Source: Rotaria sordida
Taxonomy: Eukaryota > Rotifera > Eurotatoria > Philodinida > Philodinidae
Assembly: GCA_905250125.1 (NCBI GenBank)
Contig: CAJNOL010000061.1
Coordinates: 1 to 64,000, forward strand
Direction: 5' to 3'
Length of the DNA stretch: 64,000 nucleotides
In this document: positions 62,201 through 64,000 of the stretch, piece after piece
How the letters are laid out: each line of letters begins with the position of its first letter
Numbering within the stretch: position 1 is the stretch's first letter
The notes under the pieces: generated by a model
What the model saw: the letters and a program-made list of their open reading frames with translations, nothing else
Database searches by the model: none
What the model was told of the DNA's origin: nothing
Made by a program: the position numbers and the translations under genes

Positions 62201-62871
62201 AATACGATAGAGTATATATGTAATCAAGATTTTAATATATTTGATCATAAAATAGTTCTTTTATTTATTTTTCATTCTATTAAAAACAAATATAAACTTA
62301 CTTGTCGTGCAGTAACAAATTGGAATGGATAATTTAAAAATATTTCACGTATTGTTTCAAGTATATGATTTGATCGTGTTGTATTACGTAAACGTACTAA
62401 ACGCATACCTGCCGTTGCACCAAGAAAAATTGGTGAAAATTTATGACGATTGGATGGTATTTTTGCTACTGCTTCATTTAAACATGGTGCAAAATAATCA
62501 TCTAATAAATCAAGATATTGCTCAAAATCAGATATAGCCTTAAGTTTCATGGAACTGTTGACTTTTATTGGATCACTAACAAATAATGGTGCGAGTGGGC
62601 AAACAAAATATTGACTGACTGATGATGTTGTACCTAAACCTTCTGATTTATCAGCAGGCCAATTATAAACAAACATTTCCGTATGAGAACTTCCAGCATC
62701 AAAAACAATAGCATAATTAATAAGTGGTGCAAGACGAGCTCGATATATAACTGTCAAATATGTAGCAATTGTGACAGAAAATAAAAACAGAGTAATTGCT
62801 ATTCCTTGAGTAAAGCTGACAATAGAACGAATACGATTTTTACGTTTTTGTTTTTGTTGTTGATCATCCAT
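59253..62871 (-). CDS. ENTPD: Cell-surface ectonucleoside triphosphate diphosphohydrolase (CD39/ENTPD1-like)
   Basis: NTPDases hydrolyse extracellular ATP and ADP and so control purinergic signalling. Five minus-strand exons (62871-62302, 60699-60510, 60432-59902, 59835-59747, 59684-59253) encode 603 residues. Layout: short basic cytosolic start, membrane helix 1 (SFTQGIAITLFLFSVTIATY), ectodomain, membrane helix 2 (ISWITISIMLALITFIYLIL) and a short cytosolic tail. Apyrase regions seen: ACR1 DAGSSHTEMFVY, ACR2 FLGATAGMRL, ACR3 GMEEAIDGWITTN, ACR4 GVLDLGGASTQVTF and ACR5 NVGWTLGYMINQTNYIPAE. Two membrane segments plus the GYMxNxTNxIPAE block place it with the surface enzymes ENTPD1/2/3/8. ACR3 has Ile-Asp where the family usually has Tyr/Phe-Ala or similar before Gly-Trp; the key Glu is kept. 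Intron 1 (60700-62301) is large and full of palindromes. Confidence 0.94.
60850..61195. repeat. Large near-perfect palindrome in NTPDase intron 1
   Basis: The core arms, about 60930-61015 and 61025-61117, pair almost perfectly, for example TTGCAATATCCGCAATAAGA with TCTTATTGCGGATATTGCAA. The outer arms pair more loosely out to TATTGGTGGATGAC near 60849 and GTCATTCACCAATA near 61190. It is non-coding, with no clear target duplication. Confidence 0.8.
61240..61900. repeat. Foldback element, third copy of the 26383/55280 family
   Basis: Arms meet near 61565. Outer pairs include AACTAATTAG / CAATTAATCAGTT and CATATAGATTC-type words. It is co-linear with 55280-55960 over most of its length, with many substitutions, so both are old copies of one element. 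Confidence 0.6.
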
Positions 62872-64000
62872 ATGTATTGCTTAAACAATTTATAATATGG
62901 ACGAGTATTTTAAATAAAGATTCTCTTTTGTCTCTAGAATATGAGCCATTAGAAAATATAAAAGATGAATAAAAAAAAATATAATGATACAGATATATAC
63001 GTATACATATATATATATCAACTTGTATCCAATTGTAATAAATATTCTTACCACTAATCGATTGTTGTCATATACTAGGGAAAGTGGACATAAATCACAA
63101 AAAAAATCAGATTAGATGTGTATGTGTTTGTGTCTGTGTACTAAACGTAATAAATAAAGTATTTATGATATTCTACATAGGATGGTATTGGAATGGTAAT
63201 TGAAGATAGTTATCTATATCAAATACAAGTTGATTTTAACGACTTATGATAATATCGATGAAGAAGATACGTGTATATTTAGATACATATACATACATAC
63301 ATAAGTAAGTATTCTTCTCGAACTACAGTCTTATCCGTCTTGTTTTTCCGGTCTTTATTATTGTCTGTGCAAGTAGTACGATATTACATACAAGTCGACA
63401 GCATGTACTTCTCTTTTTTTTTTCTTCGCTTTTTCTCATGTTTGCTTTCATTCTTTTTTTCTATCTATCCATAATAAGAATAAGTCGTAATGAATTCAAA
63501 TTTGTTACATTTATATCGATCTTATAATGTAAAATCAATAGGAAAAATATTTAATAACTTACATTTGACACTCACTGAAAGATTCAATAGAATAAATATG
63601 ATATAGTCTGCTTTCACTCGTTCTTTTTTTTTCTTCTGTTTCTGTTCTATTTACAACTTACGTCGGAAATAAAATCAATAGAAGACTTTAAAACCTCAGG
63701 TAATGAGTATAGTAATGCTTATCTTTCTTACTTACTTACTTACCTACCTACAGTCAACTTTTTTTCTTTTTCCTTTCATGGTTAGTTGAATACGAACAAA
63801 TAAAACCTTTCTAGATAAAGATAAATGCTCATGACTTTTTTTTCTTCTGCTCGTGTTATTTTTTTATATACATTTTCCCTAGTTTATTCACATTCTGACA
63901 TAGGGGAAATCTTACAACGTAACTATGCTCAAGAAAGTCCCTTTAACATATTATTGAAAACGATCAACAGCAGAAGTGTTTTTTTTTTCATTTGATGAAT
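62872..64000. other. Upstream region of the NTPDase gene
   Basis: No gene is seen in the last 1.1 kb. It has TA-rich runs (about 63000-63020, 63285-63305), TG-rich words (about 63116-63140) and a CTTA/CCTA tetranucleotide run at about 63726-63752. These are simple repeats; promoter elements could not be distinguished from background. Confidence 0.5.

Overview
The window looks like a low-GC invertebrate animal genome, most likely a rotifer and possibly a bdelloid. Evidence: AT-rich DNA with long A/T runs, compact genes with many introns of about 50-80 nt, metazoan gene families, and many short palindromic DNA-transposon remnants. The species is an inference. There are no rRNAs, tRNAs, CRISPR arrays, retroviral elements or intact transposases that I can support. 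One 100-N assembly gap lies at 52334-52433.

Layout. 1-5061 (+): 3' part of a diphosphoinositol pentakisphosphate kinase gene (PPIP5K). 6825-7881 (+): MESH1/HDDC3 pyrophosphohydrolase. 10515-17122 (+): a scaffold protein with eight PDZ domains. 18557-21413 (-): a TAF1C-like RNA polymerase I factor, divergent from 21795-23353 (+), a phytochelatin synthase. 25699-26036, 27249-27855 and 29946-30701 (+): MEIG1, EFCAB10 and an unrecognised small basic protein; the first two families are ciliary or spermatogenic. 34370-35985 (+): a microsomal cytochrome P450. 36673-38969 (-): mitochondrial ATP synthase alpha subunit. 39.3-46.9 kb: a gene-poor stretch of visibly different base texture holding a 1.27-kb inverted duplication and one intronless histidine phosphatase gene (-). 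47037-54831 (+): a PELP1/Rix1-type ribosome-biogenesis factor with an acidic tail, interrupted by the gap. 56003-58839 (+): MYG1 exonuclease. 59253-62871 (-): a cell-surface NTPDase. 62872-64000: apparent upstream DNA of that gene.

The genes are mainly unrelated housekeeping, signalling and detoxification loci and do not form one pathway. Looser themes are phosphate/nucleotide signalling (PPIP5K, MESH1, NTPDase), detoxification (phytochelatin synthase, P450), mitochondrial function (ATP synthase alpha, MYG1) and ribosome supply (TAF1C for rRNA transcription, PELP1 for 60S maturation).

The most unusual content is structural. At least twelve foldback or terminal-inverted-repeat elements sit in introns and spacers. 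Three have visible 7-8-bp target-site duplications (hAT-like), two have TA-type ends, one has TTAA ends, and three appear to be diverged copies of one foldback family. A near-identical inverted duplication carries both copies of a small ORF, one with a signal peptide. A 63-nt stop-free intron in the PDZ gene could add a hydrophobic segment if retained.
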